Shown here piece by piece: positions 7,434 through 15,276 of a DNA stretch of 43,755 nt. How positions within the stretch are numbered: position 1 is the stretch's first letter; every line of letters begins with the position of its first letter. A program made the position numbers and the translations under genes. The stretch comes from Sphingomonas sp. PAMC 26621 (lineage in GTDB: Bacteria; Pseudomonadota; Alphaproteobacteria; Sphingomonadales; Sphingomonadaceae). The DNA is taken from positions 1 through 43,755 of the forward strand of contig NZ_AIDW01000030.1 of assembly GCF_000251145.1 (NCBI RefSeq), written 5' to 3'. The notes below the pieces were generated by a model. It had not been told where the DNA came from and made no database searches. It saw only the letters and a list, made by a program, of their open reading frames with translations.

Positions 7434-8501
7434 ATGCCGCTCCTTGATCTCACTTCTTTGAGCTACGCGTTCGGTCGACTGGCTGGCGCAGCGCGCTTTG
7501 CGTCCCCCGAAATCCGCAGCGTTGCGTGCCTGGCAACCGTCGCCGACGCGTGGCGCGCGTATCGGCGCGATGCTGGCGCTGGCGATGTTGGCCCTGCTCA
7601 CCACGCTTCCGCTGACAGCATGTCGATCCTCCTGACCGATGACCCGCGCCGTGACGCCGTCGTGCTCTGGCTCGCTGCCCACGGCGTGCCGGCGATAGCC
7701 GACGCGGCCGAGACCGTCGTTCGCATGGTCAAAGCGACGCGCGGATTCCGACCCGATGCGTTAGGGCTGCTTGAAGCCGCTCAAGACGCAGTGGCGCAGA
7801 GGACCTCCGTTGGCCCCCTCACCCGGGCCTGTGGGTTGGCAGACATCGGTCAGGATTTTGCACTCGAGCCGCTGGCGCGTGCCGTCAGTGCAGTCGATGC
7901 CTTGATCCGCCACCTCGATTTTGCCGAAGGTCAAGGGCACGAAACGATGCTCCCCCTGCCCTATCGATCGGTGAGTTATTACGTTTCCGCCGAACCAGCG
8001 GGATGCTGGGCGCTTAACCTTGCCCTAGTTGCTCGCGGCGTCGTGCCATGCGTTACGGGAATCATCCCGCGTACGGCATTCAGACTTGATCTGGAGGACA
8101 CCGAACGCGCGGTGGCGCTTATTGATCAATGCGGTAACGAGACGTCAGCGGCCTTTAGAAATTTGGAGCGCATGGAGGCATCACTCGGCCACGGTCGCGA
8201 CGGCCTTGCCAGCTTATCACGCAACGCCCGTGCCGCCGATACCTGGGCCCTTATCGTAGCATTTGGTCCGACTACGCGGACGCAGATTGCACGTGCACTT
8301 TGCTTGTCACGCGCCGGTGCCGATATTCAGGCACATGCCCTTGCCGCTGCAGGACTCGTTCGGCTCGAGGTGGGGGGCCGGCTGACCCCCACCTTGCTTC
8401 ATACGTCGCTACGTCCCCCTGACCTCCTCGATCAGGGACCGCTCAGTGCGGCGGCGGCGGATCTCGATCTACCTCTGGCGGAGATCGATCGGTCCTCTTA
8501 G
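7434..8501 (+). CDS. Unknown protein with predicted C-terminal winged-helix
   Basis: 355 residues, not assigned to a named family. It is mostly helical and soluble, with no signal or membrane segment. Residues about 270-320 (ADTWALIVAFGPTTRTQIARALCLSRAGADIQAHALAAAGLVRLEVGGRLTP) have the look of a MarR-like helix-turn-helix plus wing. It may therefore be a DNA-binding regulator or a recombination accessory factor. It is transcribed divergently from the integrase across two perfect palindromes that it could recognise. No good ribosome site precedes the ATG at 7434, so the true start may be later (for example Met at 7620). Confidence 0.6.
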   Translation: MPLLDLTSLSYAFGRLAGAARFASPEIRSVACLATVADAWRAYRRDAGAGDVGPAHHASADSMSILLTDDPRRDAVVLWLAAHGVPAIADAAETVVRMVKATRGFRPDALGLLEAAQDAVAQRTSVGPLTRACGLADIGQDFALEPLARAVSAVDALIRHLDFAEGQGHETMLPLPYRSVSYYVSAEPAGCWALNLALVARGVVPCVTGIIPRTAFRLDLEDTERAVALIDQCGNETSAAFRNLERMEASLGHGRDGLASLSRNARAADTWALIVAFGPTTRTQIARALCLSRAGADIQAHALAAAGLVRLEVGGRLTPTLLHTSLRPPDLLDQGPLSAAAADLDLPLAEIDRSS

Positions 8502-8742
8502 ACCAAGGCACAGCAATCCGCAGTGTACCAAACTATGAACGGCCGGTAGAAACCTTAAGGCAGCCACGTCGGAAACGATCGTAAGCAGCATAACCCCCCG
8601 CCCTCCTGCTCGGAAGGTCTTATCGGGTCGATGATAGATCGTTGCAAACTCCGAATCGAGGTGCGAATTCGACTAGCGTCTGCAATCAAATTACCGGTCG
8701 AAGCAACCCGGATTGTCGCGCTCAACAGCGAAGCGCATCCTT
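8502..8742. other. Intergenic region, convergent gene ends
   Basis: The 240 bp between the unknown gene and the parB stop hold no supportable gene and no strong hairpin. Confidence 0.4.
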
Positions 8743-9756
8743 TTAGGGCCAGTGCGAGTCTAGTATTTTCCGAAGCGCCGTTTCCACGTCTCCTCGAGAC
8801 GCACCGCCTTTGTGCAATAGCGTAAGGCGTACGCCTTTGCGATCGGCTCCTTCGATCCGCAACACGGGCTTACCGTCTTCACTGGACACCGTGTGAGCTA
8901 TTCCTGACTTCTTGGGGGATCCTGACTTCTTGGGGGGGTCTGTCGCGAGCATAAGAGCTTTGATGACGTCGAGCACGGGCATCTCACTTCCGATTTCTTG
9001 CTGCTGCTCGCGCAAGTTCTCAGCCGCAGCATAAGCTCGGGCCCGTCTGTCGTCTGGCTTTAGCAACGCTTTTAATGCGATCGCATTACGGATGCCGAGT
9101 TCCTGCGGCTTTCTGAAAGCCACCATTAGTTCGTCCGGGATGCGCGCCAGATCAAGGTAGCGCGTCAGCCAACTCTCACTCACCTTCAACCGCTCGGCCA
9201 TCGTTTTCTGACGACCTTCGTAATACGCACTGAGTGCGCGCAGGTAATCCCGTGCCCGCTCGAGATCTGTCAAATCGTCTCGGGCACGGTTCTCTATATC
9301 AGCTAGCCGAAAAGCCTCCTCGTCGCCAATTTCCCGAACGTCGATGAGAAACTTGAAGTCAGGATAGTTGTGCGCGCGTAGCCAGCTAATCGCCCAGTGA
9401 CGGCGCGCGCCACAGATCACCTCGAAATCGTAATCCGGATTTCCTGGAACTCGTCTAACGATTGCGGGAATTTCTTGTCGGCCTTGTGCCTTGATGCTTT
9501 CGATAAGATCTTCGCAGCGCTCCTCGTTCAGCAGTCCATATTCCCGATTATGGCCCGCCCACATACGACAACGTATCGGGTCAACTAGCTCATGCGTCCG
9601 GTGCACGACCGCGCCCGAAGCGAGATCGGCTAATCGATTTGACCGCCCCGTCAGAACGTTGGCCGCAATGCTCGATCGCCGCGACGGCTCAGCATCATCG
9701 GACAGATCGATGCCTGCGGCGAGATCGGCAGCAAAACCCGTGTTTTTTCTGCTCAT
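8743..9756 (-). CDS. parB: ParB-family partition protein (module 1)
   Basis: 337 residues. The ParB N-terminal nuclease-like/CTP-binding region shows VDPIRCRMWAGHNREY, LIESIKAQGRQEIPAIVRRV and the box VICGARRHWAISWL (the GxRRxxA motif). A KorB/ParB helix-turn-helix follows at TMAERLKVSESWLTRYLDLARIP. Centromere binding and spreading of the plasmid partition complex is the family role. The start ATG at 9754-9756 has GGGAGG upstream; a longer frame from 9792 would cross the palindromic site. It is the third gene of repA-parA-parB. Oddity: residues about 275-285 read PKKSGSPKKSG and are encoded by two tandem copies of the replication iteron. Confidence 0.9.
   Translation of the reverse strand: MSRKNTGFAADLAAGIDLSDDAEPSRRSSIAANVLTGRSNRLADLASGAVVHRTHELVDPIRCRMWAGHNREYGLLNEERCEDLIESIKAQGRQEIPAIVRRVPGNPDYDFEVICGARRHWAISWLRAHNYPDFKFLIDVREIGDEEAFRLADIENRARDDLTDLERARDYLRALSAYYEGRQKTMAERLKVSESWLTRYLDLARIPDELMVAFRKPQELGIRNAIALKALLKPDDRRARAYAAAENLREQQQEIGSEMPVLDVIKALMLATDPPKKSGSPKKSGIAHTVSSEDGKPVLRIEGADRKGVRLTLLHKGGASRGDVETALRKILDSHWP
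8902..8936 (-). repeat. Two iteron copies inside parB
   Basis: On the minus strand, CCCCCAAGAAGTCAGGA occurs twice, at 8920-8936 and 8902-8918, with an 18-bp period. It matches the origin iteron consensus CCCCCA-N4-GTCAGG. The copies lie in frame in the parB coding sequence and encode the PKKSG repeat. Confidence 0.75.
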
Positions 9757-9776
9757 GAGAGCCTCCCTCTGCTCAC

Positions 9777-9794
9777 AATTGCACACGTGCAATT
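9777..9794. promoter_or_regulatory. parS: Candidate centromere site parS (module 1), copy 1
   Basis: AATTGCACACGTGCAATT, perfect 8-bp arms around AC, in the parA-parB intergenic gap. An identical 18-bp copy lies at 11179-11196, upstream of parA. Two identical long palindromes flanking parA are best explained as ParB binding sites (inference). An autoregulatory operator is an alternative. Confidence 0.7.
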
Positions 9795-9835
9795 CAAGCT
9801 TTTATGGCCGGTTTCGATCACGCAGTGCGCCTCGT

Positions 9836-11038
9836 TCATGCCAACGCCTCCTGACGTAGCCTCTTCTGATGACTTGGCCAGGTTGAACGAATATCGACCT
9901 CGATTTCCGAGTTTACGCCGTCGAGATACGCCAAACATCGGTTGCGCACCGCCGAACTAGTTGCTGGTCCGTCGAGTTCGTAGACCGTCATCAACCGAGC
10001 GGTCGCGTTGTCGATTTCGGCTGAGTCCTTTAGCGGCGTTCGAACCATCGCGTGACCAAATAGGGTCCTCATGAGGTTCAACATTTCCTTTTGCATGGAT
10101 TTGTTCTCGTCCACCTTTGACGCTACAAATCTGAGAAAGCGCAATTCAGGAGCGAGATCCCGTTCTGCGAGCTGCTCAATCGTTTCGTCCAACATAGATA
10201 AAAACGCCGCAGTTGACGAGAAATCCATCACGGTTGGCGGGACGGGCACGACCAGTGCGTTCGCAGCTCGCAAGACCGACAGCGAAATAGCTCCGAGCGC
10301 TGGCGGCGGATCCATTACGATGACATCAAATCGATCCGCAACACTTTCAATTCCCTCCCTTAACCGATCCAGCAAAGCGCCACTGCCGCGTGCCATTCGT
10401 GCTGCGAGCTCGTACTCGGACTGGAATAATCGAAGATTGGAGGGAATCAGCTCAAGACCGTCGAAATGCGTCTTGCGTAACGCGTAGTCGAGCGAGGTTC
10501 GCTCTTCCTCCCTCAGGAACGGATATAGCGTATCGTCCTCGTCCAAATCGAGGTCCGGCACATAACCGAAGAGCGTTGTCGCAGACGCTTGGCTGTCGCA
10601 GTCAATCAGCGCGACCCGATACCCACGGATCGCTAAATACTGCGCCAGATGCACGGCAAGTGTCGATTTGCCGACGCCACCCTTAAAGTTTTGCACTGCG
10701 ACAACGCAACACGGGTCTTCGGGGCTTCGATATGGACGTGTCCCGAATACGCCGCGCATGTCGTTAAGTTGCGCTAGGGTGTAGCGTTCACGCCGGTTAT
10801 TGCCGGTGCGAACCGGCTCGGGAAGCCTCCCGTCCTTTTCTGCGTCACGGATCGCCGCAGCAGTCCGACCAATTAGGTCAGCAGCCTTGCTGATTGTAAA
10901 GGTAGGTTCCCGGCGATCGTCTGATCGAGCGCTTCTAGCAGCGTCTCTCAATTTTTCTAAAACAGATGACGTCCGGCGCGCCAGTGTCGCTACCGACACG
11001 AGGCGGTCGGCCTCGTCAAGTTCCAGACTGTTCGTCAT
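9836..11038 (-). CDS. parA: ParA-family partition ATPase with N-terminal HTH (type Ia)
   Basis: 400 residues. The N-terminal domain contains a MerR/HTH-like segment (FTISKAADLIGRTAAAIRDAEKDGRLP), as in type Ia ParA proteins that autoregulate. The ATPase has the deviant Walker A NFKGGVGKSTLAVHLAQYLA, the A' motif VALIDCDSQASATTLFG and Walker B region FDVIVMDPPPALG. It drives plasmid positioning with ParB. The start chosen is ATG 11038; an ATG 12 codons upstream exists without a clear ribosome site. Between repA and parA lie an iteron-like site and the second parS-like palindrome, suggesting joint control of replication and partition. Confidence 0.93.
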   Translation of the reverse strand: MTNSLELDEADRLVSVATLARRTSSVLEKLRDAARSARSDDRREPTFTISKAADLIGRTAAAIRDAEKDGRLPEPVRTGNNRRERYTLAQLNDMRGVFGTRPYRSPEDPCCVVAVQNFKGGVGKSTLAVHLAQYLAIRGYRVALIDCDSQASATTLFGYVPDLDLDEDDTLYPFLREEERTSLDYALRKTHFDGLELIPSNLRLFQSEYELAARMARGSGALLDRLREGIESVADRFDVIVMDPPPALGAISLSVLRAANALVVPVPPTVMDFSSTAAFLSMLDETIEQLAERDLAPELRFLRFVASKVDENKSMQKEMLNLMRTLFGHAMVRTPLKDSAEIDNATARLMTVYELDGPATSSAVRNRCLAYLDGVNSEIEVDIRSTWPSHQKRLRQEALA

Positions 11039-11156
11039 GAGCTCATCTTTCGCAATTTGGCCCATGGTACACAAACTTGCGCTTTTTGATCAGCCTTTTT
11101 TGCTTTTTCGAAAGTTGGCATACCTACGGCGTTCAGAAAAGGCGTTTGGAGCGCTA

Positions 11157-11173
11157 TCCTGACTAGCTGGGGG
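11157..11173 (-). repeat. Iteron-like site between repA and parA
   Basis: On the minus strand CCCCCAGCTAGTCAGGA matches the iteron consensus CCCCCA-N4-GTCAGGA exactly at the conserved positions. It lies upstream of parA and 6 bp from the parS-like palindrome, so RepA may bind here and influence parA expression (inference). Confidence 0.65.
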
Positions 11174-11178
11174 AGAAA

Positions 11179-11196
11179 AATTGCACACGTGCAATT
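11179..11196. promoter_or_regulatory. parS: Candidate centromere site parS (module 1), copy 2
   Basis: AATTGCACACGTGCAATT, identical over all 18 bp to 9777-9794. It lies 6 bp past the repA stop codon and upstream of parA. Confidence 0.7.
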
Positions 11197-11202
11197 GCAA
11201 AC

Positions 11203-12375
11203 TTAAGCCCGTCCTCGCCTCGTCACCCAGCCCTCGCAAAACCCCGTCCACGCGGAGATTAGTTTCGCTCCGCGTAGTTTGACGAGGCGTTCGCCCATCT
11301 GGGCTCGAAACGCTTGCGCGATGAGATCTACGTCCCACCCGCCTCCCTGGCTCCGTCCGACCGCGTAAAGTTCTTCGGCCCCGAAACGTATCGAGCCGGT
11401 TGGAAAGGCAACGTCGACATCGATTGATCTAGATGTTGCCTTTGGCACCGAAAATGTTTCTGGCCGCCCGGGTGCGGCTTCAGTGCTCCCCACTACCGTA
11501 TCAACTTTTCCTGCGCGACGAGGCGTTCGCCCACTCGAATGCCGATCCAGTTCGTCGACTGTTTCGATAACTTCCGGCGCTCCTTTGGGCTCAAACCGAA
11601 ATTCTATCTCGGCGACGGTTCGGCCCTGCCTGATTTCACGCCACTCGACTCGAAAATGTGCAAGCTGATCAATCTCGGCTTTAGCTTTTTCAAGAACCTT
11701 GCGCCTCAATTGCGCAAAGTCGGTATACACCTCCGGCGGGATTCCGAGTGCGGCTCGAAGCGCCGCCATGTCGCCGCGCCAAGTCGCCTGCCGTCGGTGA
11801 AGGCGAAGCGCACCAAGTTCGTAGAGCTTGAGCGCATAGTTCGAGCGAAAACCAAGTACCGCTTGACGGTTTAAGACTGCATAGGTCTCCGAGGCTTGAA
11901 TCAACTTTCGTGCGTCAGGGGTAAACTCCCATTCGATCCATCCGGCCTCACCGCCATCCTCGTCGGTTTCCTCTTTTGAGCGAGAAATAAGGGAGAATAA
12001 CGTGGTCGCCTTCTTTCCGCGCCAAGAGCGATCGTCGATTGCAAACAGTGTCCGGTGAAGCTCCTGAAGCATATCGGTAATACGCTCGTTGCCTTTGTGA
12101 CCGCGGCGTATATCAGCCTTACGCATCCGATGCGGCCTATCCTCCCAGGCATCGCCACCCGCAGTCAAGATCATCAAGGCAAGCAAGCGAGACGCGGTCA
12201 GGCTCAGGGATTCTCCCTTGACGAACTTGACTTCAATAATGGCGCCGGGCTTCGCAAACTCATCGCCGCCCTTCGCCCGTAAGACGGCAGCGACCCGCAT
12301 CGCGCGGCCGGGCGTCACTTCCACAATCGGTTCGTTAGTAGCTGCTTCAGCTAGTTCGTTGTCGTCTGATTCCAT
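11203..12375 (-). CDS. repA: Plasmid replication initiator, Rep_3-like (RepA)
   Basis: About 390 residues. The N-terminal two thirds resemble the paired winged-helix initiators that bind iterons: LSLTASRLLALMILTAGGDAW (start of WH1), TLFSLISRSKEE, then WEFTPDARKLIQASETYAVLNRQAVLGFRSNYALKLYELGALRLHRR and VLEKAKAEIDQLAHFRVEW (WH2 region, including the Y-A-L-K-LYEL signature). The C-terminal part is a variable linker. It should open the origin at the iterons at 12635-12737. ATG 12375 is the simplest start (TTG 12393 is possible). It heads the repA-parA-parB order and has an inverted repeat of the iteron half-site just upstream. Confidence 0.85.
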   Translation of the reverse strand: MESDDNELAEAATNEPIVEVTPGRAMRVAAVLRAKGGDEFAKPGAIIEVKFVKGESLSLTASRLLALMILTAGGDAWEDRPHRMRKADIRRGHKGNERITDMLQELHRTLFAIDDRSWRGKKATTLFSLISRSKEETDEDGGEAGWIEWEFTPDARKLIQASETYAVLNRQAVLGFRSNYALKLYELGALRLHRRQATWRGDMAALRAALGIPPEVYTDFAQLRRKVLEKAKAEIDQLAHFRVEWREIRQGRTVAEIEFRFEPKGAPEVIETVDELDRHSSGRTPRRAGKVDTVVGSTEAAPGRPETFSVPKATSRSIDVDVAFPTGSIRFGAEELYAVGRSQGGGWDVDLIAQAFRAQMGERLVKLRGAKLISAWTGFCEGWVTRRGRA

Positions 12376-12418
12376 GGGATAGTACGATCGCAACTAAGTT
12401 TTGGGCCAAACTAGGCTG

Positions 12419-12452
12419 CCTGACCTGACCATGGTCGTCAAGTCAGGTCAGG
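12419..12452. promoter_or_regulatory. RepA operator candidate: inverted repeat of iteron core
   Basis: CCTGACCTGAC (12419-12429) and GTCAGGTCAGG (12442-12452) are perfect 11-bp inverted arms 12 bp apart, about 45 bp upstream of the repA start. Each arm contains the GTCAGG core of the iterons. In Rep_3 plasmids such as pSC101 or pPS10, the rep operator is an inverted repeat sharing iteron sequence that is bound by Rep dimers for autorepression (family knowledge). Confidence 0.7.
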
Positions 12453-12471
12453 TTAGACCTGGGTAAAGTTG

Positions 12472-12488
12472 CCCCCAAAAAGTCAGGA
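12472..12488 (+). repeat. Single iteron near the repA promoter
   Basis: CCCCCAAAAAGTCAGGA, a full match to the consensus, 19 bp beyond the operator-like inverted repeat. Confidence 0.7.
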
Positions 12489-12634
12489 CGGAGTTCGCAG
12501 TCGAATTACTTAGATCCGAGGATTCCCGCCGAGTCGGATTTCCCTCCTCGCACATGTCTTCTAATCAACGACTCACCTTCGGAATATGAGGCTATCACGC
12601 GAAAAACAGCCAATGACGCTACGAAGAGAAATCG

Positions 12635-12737
12635 CCCCCACAAGGTCAGGATGCCCCCCACTTAGTCAGGCTGGCTCCCCCACATGGACAGGTAGCGGCC
12701 CCCAAGGGGTCAGCTAAACACCTCCACCTGGTCAGCC
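12635..12737 (+). repeat. oriV: Origin of replication (oriV) iteron array, five copies
   Basis: Five direct copies of CCCCCA-N4-GTCAGG start at 12635, 12655, 12677, 12699 and 12721. The last three steps are exactly 22 bp, two helical turns. The first two copies are near-perfect and the last three carry one or two changes (GACAGG, GTCAGC, CCTCCA). AT-richer sequence follows at about 12740-12800, suitable for unwinding. No DnaA box was recognised by eye. Together with repA next door this is a typical iteron-controlled origin. Confidence 0.85.
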
Positions 12738-13313
12738 TAAGCGGCTTAGCTAATTGTAAAGGCTGGATTTTCCGCTGCGGAATTAGAATCTATTGAATTA
12801 TGAATCCTTCCGCTGCGAGCAGCGGCGTTTTTGTAAGTATGATTCTTGGTTCGAAAACATGAGAACAAGCCGCCAGGTCATCGATCAGGTGGTACAGATC
12901 TGGAACCGTAACAAACATATTTTCCTCCATCCAAAGGGGCAGGGCGGTCGTCAGAACCGTATGTCATTTGTTAAAACGCGGACGAGGGAGTTTTTCGAAA
13001 CCACCTAGTGCTCGCTAGGTCCTAGCGGGGCAGGGGAGGGGGCCACTTCGACGATCGTCGTGATATAAAATCGCCGAAGTTCGGCGAGGCGATCCATCGG
13101 AAAACAGCGATTCTCAATTCAAGACTCAACCGCTAGCAGATTCATTTAATCATAGTTCAGGTGGGGTCGGCCGAGCGGCCAACGGGGTTTCACCTGATGG
13201 CGAGGGATGGGAAGCGTATCACAAGAATCAGGCACGCAAACCGTATGAGTAGGGCAGGGGTGTCGGCTATGCCGCCACGATGCCCCACGATAGAGCAAGC
13301 GGCTTTGTCAGCT
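12738..13313. other. Origin-proximal non-coding region
   Basis: An AT-richer stretch (12740-12990) is followed by GC-rich sequence with short dyads (for example CCTAG...CTAGG near 13014). A 71-codon frame at 12793-13008 starts with TTG, has no ribosome site and resembles nothing known, so it is not called. The region probably contains the unwinding part of the origin. Confidence 0.4.
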
Positions 13314-13658
13314 CTAAGTCGCGCGCGTTCGTCCCGTTGGAACGTCGATGCCGTGATAATCCGACCGGTTTTGAGCGTAGGGAGTGTTGATGTTCACCCC
13401 CCCCCGTTGAGCGCCACCAACTAGGGCAGGAGTAGCGTCCGAGTTGCTACGAACCCAGCGAACGCCGCAATTCGGTAACCCAGCACGTTGAGACGTTAGC
13501 CGATCGTTGAGCTGATCGCGCTGGACGGCTACCATCCGGCGATCGTCGTCGGCCTCTAGCATCCGATCAATCATCACGGTTAAACCGGCCGTCAAGTCGA
13601 CGCGCCGCACGTTCGCCAATAGCTCTTCCGGGTATTGCTTGAGAGCGTCGACCGTCAT
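13314..13658 (-). CDS. Small hypothetical protein coupled to a broken acetyltransferase gene
   Basis: 114 residues. The N-terminal half (MTVDALKQYPEELLANVRRVDLTAGLTVMIDRMLEADDDRRMVAVQRDQLNDRL) looks like a helical protein. The C-terminal third is low-confidence and may be read-through. Its ATG overlaps the TGA of the upstream acetyltransferase frame (ATGA), so it was translationally coupled to it. No family recognised. Confidence 0.45.
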   Translation of the reverse strand: MTVDALKQYPEELLANVRRVDLTAGLTVMIDRMLEADDDRRMVAVQRDQLNDRLTSQRAGLPNCGVRWVRSNSDATPALVGGAQRGGVNINTPYAQNRSDYHGIDVPTGRTRAT

Positions 13659-14147
13659 CCGCTTAGACGGAAAATTGCGGTTTCAGCCATCGCCGGACGA
13701 TCCCAGGCAAAACCAAACCGGCCGTAGAAGCGCGCGAGCTGATCGAAGGCCGCAGCATTCCCCGGCGATAGTAGAGTGATCGGAACGACAGTTTGACCGA
13801 GGAAGGTCCGTTGAGCCCAAGCGGTGACGACGTTGAAAACGAGCGTTCCGATACCGCGCCCTCGCAATCGATCGTGCCGAACTATCACGTCGCCGTCGTG
13901 ATTTTGACCCCGGAATAGGAACGGCGAGCCTCCCCGACATGACCTGGCGGTGATGCCATTCGCTATGCGTCAGGTCTAAAATCAGCACGTCTGGGCGTCG
14001 ATTTTTGCCGCCCTCTTCCTCTAGTGCCCCGAGGGCGATCAAGCAGCCGCTCGGGTGTGGTCCTACCTCGAAAAGGGACCAGCTATAGCGTTTGTCCCAC
14101 TTCCTCGGCGACGGGAAGAGCGTGGCGATGTCGGGCGTGAACAGCAT
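13655..14147 (-). pseudogene. GNAT-like N-acetyltransferase, frameshifted
   Basis: The start ATG at 14147 has GGGAGG upstream and reads MLFTPDIATLFPSPRKWDKRYSWSLFEVGPHPSGCLIALGALEEEGGKNRRPDVLILDLTHSEWHHRQVMSG. The frame is lost at the run CCCC at 13932-13935 (GGGG on the coding strand). It continues in the next frame with SPFLFRGQNHDGDVIVRHDRLRGRGIGTLVFNVVTAWAQ and ends at 13655. RLRGRGIGTLVF is the acetyl-CoA-binding loop of GNAT proteins. One extra G explains the break; a sequencing error in the G run is possible. Confidence 0.65.
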
Positions 14148-14178
14148 TTAGAAAGCCTCCCAACCTCCCCAACTTAAT

Positions 14179-14238
14179 ACGATATCGTAAAATAGCGTTC
14201 AATATGCAAAGTACTTATTGCATATAAAGCGATATCGT
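14179..14238. promoter_or_regulatory. DUF932 gene promoter region with two ACGATATCGT-type sites
   Basis: ACGATATCGT at 14179-14188 (perfect palindrome) and GCGATATCGT at 14229-14238 bracket a third dyad, ATATGCAA...TTGCATAT (14202-14225). The region is AT-rich. The same ACGATATCGT recurs at 16751-16760 upstream of a small regulator-like gene, suggesting one repressor for both promoters. Confidence 0.6.
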
Positions 14239-14308
14239 TTAATATTGTGACTGGAAGGACGGCCTTCCCGCCGATTTGCAGCGGCGATCACCAACCGGAG
14301 ACAGACCC

Positions 14309-15154
14309 ATGAACGCCACCCTCGCAACCCGCTTCGCTCGCAACGCCCGCCAGATTCGCGGCACGGAAGCACTCGACAATGAAACGCTCCGCGCCCTCGT
14401 CCCCTCGATCTTCGCGGAAGAGGCGCACGACAGCCGTTCGCAGCGTTACGTTTATGTCCCGACGATTCAGCTCGTCGACGGACTCCGGAAAGAGGGCTGG
14501 GCACCGTTTTTCGCGGCACAGTCGAAGCCCCGCGATGAAGGTCGCATGGCCCATACGAAGCACATGCTTCGCCTTCGCCGCCCCGACGATATCGGCAACG
14601 CCGAGGCCGCAGAGGTCATCATCGTCAACAGCCATGACGGCACCAGCGCTTACCAGATGTTCGCCGGTATGCTCCGGTTCGTCTGCACCAACGGCATGAT
14701 TTGCGGCGATCAGTTCCAAGAGGTCCGCGTTCCCCACAAGGGCAACATTCAGGATCAGATCATCGAAGGCGCTTACACCATCGCCAAGGACTTCCCGCGC
14801 ATCATCGACGCCACGGCCGAAATGAAGGGAACGCGCCTTAGCGAGGCCGAGCAGCGTGTTTTCGGCGAGGCTGCATTGATCGCCCGCTATGGCGACGTCG
14901 TAAGCCCGATCCGTCCCGACCAGATCATTCAGCCGCGCCGTTCGGCCGATGCTGGCGGCAGTGTCTGGAGCACGTTTAACGTCATTCAGGAGAACGTCAT
15001 TCGTGGCGGCGTGCACGGGATGAAGCGCACCGACGAGGGCCGCATTCGCCGTAGCAAGTCGCGCCCGATCAACGGCATTGACCAGAATGTCAGCGTCAAT
15101 CGGGCCATGTGGACACTGGCCGAGGGTATGCAGCGCCTAAAGGCCGCAGCCTGA
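14309..15154 (+). CDS. DUF932 domain-containing protein
   Basis: 281 residues, a full DUF932-type protein as found on plasmids and phages. Typical patterns are YVYVPTIQLVDGLRKEGWAPFFAAQSK, HMLRLRR, EVIIVNSHDGTSAYQMFAGMLRFVCTNGMICGDQF and NRAMWTLAEGMQ. Its biochemical role is not established; members are common on conjugative and mobilizable elements. The start ATG 14309 lies just behind CGGAGACAGACCC; a longer frame from 14276 is unlikely. A GC hairpin with TTTT follows the stop codon. Confidence 0.85.
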   Translation: MNATLATRFARNARQIRGTEALDNETLRALVPSIFAEEAHDSRSQRYVYVPTIQLVDGLRKEGWAPFFAAQSKPRDEGRMAHTKHMLRLRRPDDIGNAEAAEVIIVNSHDGTSAYQMFAGMLRFVCTNGMICGDQFQEVRVPHKGNIQDQIIEGAYTIAKDFPRIIDATAEMKGTRLSEAEQRVFGEAALIARYGDVVSPIRPDQIIQPRRSADAGGSVWSTFNVIQENVIRGGVHGMKRTDEGRIRRSKSRPINGIDQNVSVNRAMWTLAEGMQRLKAAA

Positions 15155-15161
15155 CAAAGGT

Positions 15162-15197
15162 GGGGGGACGGCATTGCAGCGCCGCCCCCCCGGTTTT
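15162..15197 (+). terminator. Intrinsic terminator after the DUF932 gene
   Basis: GGGGGGACGGC (15162-15172), a loop, then GCCGCCCCCC (15181-15190) and CGGTTTT (15191-15197): a GC-rich stem with a short T run, 8 bp after the stop codon. Confidence 0.6.
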
Positions 15198-15206
15198 GCC
15201 GACAAT

Positions 15207-15276
15207 CGGAGACAGACCCCTAAGCCGACGCGCGCCCCCTAACAGGGTCGCGTCGTGCCGTCACGGAGACAGACCC
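15207..15276 (+). repeat. Repeated 13-bp translation-leader element CGGAGACAGACCC
   Basis: The same 13 bases occur at 14296-14308 (directly before the DUF932 ATG), 15207-15219 (followed by no ATG) and 15264-15276 (directly before ATG 15277). The copies contain GGAGA as ribosome site. The middle copy looks like the front of a deleted gene. Confidence 0.55.

Noticed and set aside
12635..12737. CRISPR-like spacing of short repeats
   Set aside because: 17-bp units with 3-5 bp gaps and degenerate later copies; this is iteron architecture next to a rep gene.
12793..13008. 71-codon frame beside the origin
   Set aside because: TTG start, no ribosome site, no protein-like pattern; lies in the AT-rich part of the origin.
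14288..15016. 242-codon minus-strand frame opposite DUF932
   Set aside because: Shadow of the DUF932 gene caused by high GC; composition not protein-like.
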